Shown here: positions 61,966 through 64,000 of the stretch, piece after piece | Position numbering within the stretch: position 1 is the first letter of the stretch | Layout: each line of letters starts with the position of its first letter | Assembly: GCA_021296235.1 (NCBI GenBank) | Contig: JAGWAS010000005.1 | Span: 17,605-81,604, forward strand | Length of the DNA stretch: 64,000 bases | Direction: 5' to 3' | Origin: Paracoccaceae bacterium | Lineage (GTDB): Bacteria > Pseudomonadota > Alphaproteobacteria > Rhodobacterales > Rhodobacteraceae | Position numbers and translations under genes: made by a program | Notes under the pieces: model-generated | What the model was told of the DNA's origin: nothing | Seen by the model: the letters and a program-made list of their open reading frames with translations, nothing else | Database searches by the model: none

Positions 61966-63474
61966 ATGGCAAAGCAAGAAGGAAGAACAATGCCACATGC
62001 AGTGAGTGCAGAAATCAGCGAAACCGGCTTTGGCTCCGGGATTCGCAAATCGTGCCTCGTCGGAGCGGCGATGGTGGCCCTGCAGGGGTTCACCGCAGGC
62101 AATGCAGCGGCCCATGACGGCTATGCAGACTTGGTCGAAGAACTCAAACCGACAGTGGTCAGCATCTATGTGATGAAGAACACACCGGTGAACATGCCGG
62201 TTCCGGATTTCCAGTTTCCGGAGAACTCTCCGATGGGTGACCTCTTCCGGGAGCTGTTTAATCGGCAACTTCAGCCGGAACAAAGAAACTCCCGGCAAAT
62301 GGCCCTCGGTTCAGGCTTCATAACGGATGAAAGCGGCTACATCGTAACCAACCACCATGTGATCAAGGAAGCCGGCAAGATCAAGATCCGACTTCACGAT
62401 GAGCGTGAATTCACTGCTGAATTGATCGGTGCCGATCCCAAAACCGACTTGGCGCTCCTTAAGGTAGATGCAGGCGAACCTCTGCCCGCTGTTGTTTTTG
62501 GCGACAGTGAAACGGCACGGGTGGGCGATCCGGTTCTGGTCATCGGTAACCCGCATGGTCTGGGATTTTCCGTATCGGCCGGCATCATCTCGGCCCGAAA
62601 CAGGTCACTCAACGGAACCTATGACGATTTCCTGCAAACTGATGCCGCCATCAATGTCGGCAATTCGGGCGGACCCCTCTTTAATCAGGACGGCGAGGTC
62701 ATCGGCGTCAACACCGCCATAATTGGAAGAACAGGCTCCAGCGCTCCGGGTTCGCTTGGCATTGGGTTTTCGATGTCGTCGGCGGTCGTAACCAAAGTAA
62801 TTGCCCAGTTGGAAGAGTTTGGAACAACCCGCAGGGGATGGGTCGGTCTCATACTCCAGCAGGTAACACCGGACATTGCCGAGGCGGTCGGTCTTGACCG
62901 TGCCGCGGGCGCAATTGTCGCAGAAGTTCCCGACGGGCCTGCCAAAGATGCAGGGCTCGAGCCGGGTGACATCATCCTTTCCTTCAATGGCACCGAGGCC
63001 GAAGACCTTCGGACGCTTGTCCGGGATATCGGTGATGCCGATGTTGGAATGATGGCTCCCATCATCGTATTGAGGGATGGCAATGAACTCACTCTCAGTG
63101 TGAAGATTGCAAGAAGGGAAGAAGCCGAGAGCATTCTTGTTCAGGCGTCGACAACGACGGGCGAGCCAATCAGGCAGCAAGTTCTTGGAATTGTGCTGTC
63201 GCCGCTTACTGCTGAGGTGCGTCAGGAAGCGGGCTTGGCCGATGGAACCAAAGGAGTGCTGGTTCAGGAGGTCAACGAGAATTCTGCTGCGTTTGAAAAG
63301 GGAATTCGGGAAGGTGATCTCATCGTCGAGGTCGACTACCGTTCGGTGGATTCGGTCGACAAGGTGCTTCAAAGCGTCGACGAAGTTCGGAGTGCCGGCA
63401 GGCAGACGGTTCTCATTCTGATCGAAAGGGACAATGACCGGCGCTTTGTTGCCCTTCCGGTTGACAGCGGCTGA
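61966..63474 (+). CDS. Periplasmic serine protease/chaperone, Do/DegP type
   Basis: This is a 502-residue HtrA-family protease. A signal sequence lies at about residues 26-49 (RKSCLVGAAMVALQGFTAGN). The catalytic triad is His131 (NHHV), Asp161 (KTDLAL) and Ser234 (GNSGGP). Two PDZ domains follow (about 270-375 and 400-495; LQQVTPDIAEAVGL, VNENSAAFEKGIREGDLIVE). It degrades or refolds damaged envelope proteins. The ATG at 61966 has GGAGG nine bases upstream. Position after hflK-hflC is the usual alphaproteobacterial order. Confidence 0.95.
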   Translation: MAKQEGRTMPHAVSAEISETGFGSGIRKSCLVGAAMVALQGFTAGNAAAHDGYADLVEELKPTVVSIYVMKNTPVNMPVPDFQFPENSPMGDLFRELFNRQLQPEQRNSRQMALGSGFITDESGYIVTNHHVIKEAGKIKIRLHDEREFTAELIGADPKTDLALLKVDAGEPLPAVVFGDSETARVGDPVLVIGNPHGLGFSVSAGIISARNRSLNGTYDDFLQTDAAINVGNSGGPLFNQDGEVIGVNTAIIGRTGSSAPGSLGIGFSMSSAVVTKVIAQLEEFGTTRRGWVGLILQQVTPDIAEAVGLDRAAGAIVAEVPDGPAKDAGLEPGDIILSFNGTEAEDLRTLVRDIGDADVGMMAPIIVLRDGNELTLSVKIARREEAESILVQASTTTGEPIRQQVLGIVLSPLTAEVRQEAGLADGTKGVLVQEVNENSAAFEKGIREGDLIVEVDYRSVDSVDKVLQSVDEVRSAGRQTVLILIERDNDRRFVALPVDSG

Positions 63475-63497
63475 ATTCGCCATTCGAATTCAGGAGG

Positions 63498-63526
63498 CGG
63501 GCGCTCTCGGGCGCCCGTAACCTTTT
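63498..63526 (+). terminator. Intrinsic terminator after degP
   Basis: CGGGCGC and GCGCCCG are separated by a 6-base loop and followed by TAACCTTTT. It begins 24 bases after the degP stop and is the most terminator-like structure in the window. Confidence 0.65.

Positions 63527-64000
<474 letters not shown>

Overview
The window looks like a chromosomal segment of an alphaproteobacterium, most likely Rhodobacterales or a close relative. The evidence is gene order and gene content. The run cmk-rpsA-ihfB-lapA-trpF-trpB is typical of that group, as are purA with a DUF2842 gene nearby and secG-pyrG, hflK-hflC-DUF2065-degP, and class I PHA genes (phaZ, phaC, phaR). Base composition is moderately GC-rich. 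I saw no tRNA, rRNA, CRISPR array, insertion sequence or phage gene.

Region A (1-23.2 kb) is accessory catabolism. It opens with the end of a CUT2-type sugar ABC transporter (permease, single-domain ATPase) and a Rieske oxygenase. A minus-strand operon of about 11.5 kb follows, read from 14.4 kb down to 2.9 kb. In transcription order it encodes an ABC transporter (ATPase, binding protein, two permeases), a SnoaL-fold protein, a histidinol-dehydrogenase paralogue, an SDR, a LacI regulator, a double-SnoaL protein, a double cupin and a MetE-like zinc methyltransferase. A second double-SnoaL gene diverges from it across an intergenic region with a LacI-type operator. Next come an MttB-family (non-pyrrolysine) methyltransferase, a Gfo/Idh/MocA dehydrogenase, and a three-gene + strand operon: acyl-CoA dehydrogenase, ADP-forming acyl-CoA ligase and CaiD. 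CaiD is recognisable with confidence, the Rieske enzyme carries a Glu where most carry the bridging Asp, and MttB proteins demethylate quaternary amines. Together they suggest a quaternary-ammonium (carnitine or betaine-like) catabolic island. The exact substrate cannot be read from the sequence.

Region B (23.8-31 kb) is core: trpB, trpF, lapA, ihfB, rpsA, cmk and an SLC13-type transporter. Region C (31-44.4 kb) holds the PHA genes phaZ and phaC (divergent). They are separated from phaR by a YejA-like peptide-binding protein, an orphan vsr, a sugar-acid module (IlvD/Edd dehydratase, RraA-like aldolase, ketoglutarate-semialdehyde-type dehydrogenase, aldo/keto reductase) and an XRE regulator. 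Region D (44.4-52 kb) is housekeeping: glutamine amidotransferase, PhnD-like protein, TerB, DUF2842, purA, secG, pyrG and thiamine pyrophosphokinase. Region E (52.5-64 kb) has an orphan PLD-family nuclease, a DenD-like/FAH-family pair, sdaA, rpiA, gor and the hflK-hflC-DUF2065-degP protease operon. The window ends inside a [2Fe-2S] ferredoxin gene.

No similarity search was run. Identifications come from motifs, lengths and remembered family sequences; start codons were chosen by Shine-Dalgarno (SD) spacing, overlap with neighbours and family N-termini.
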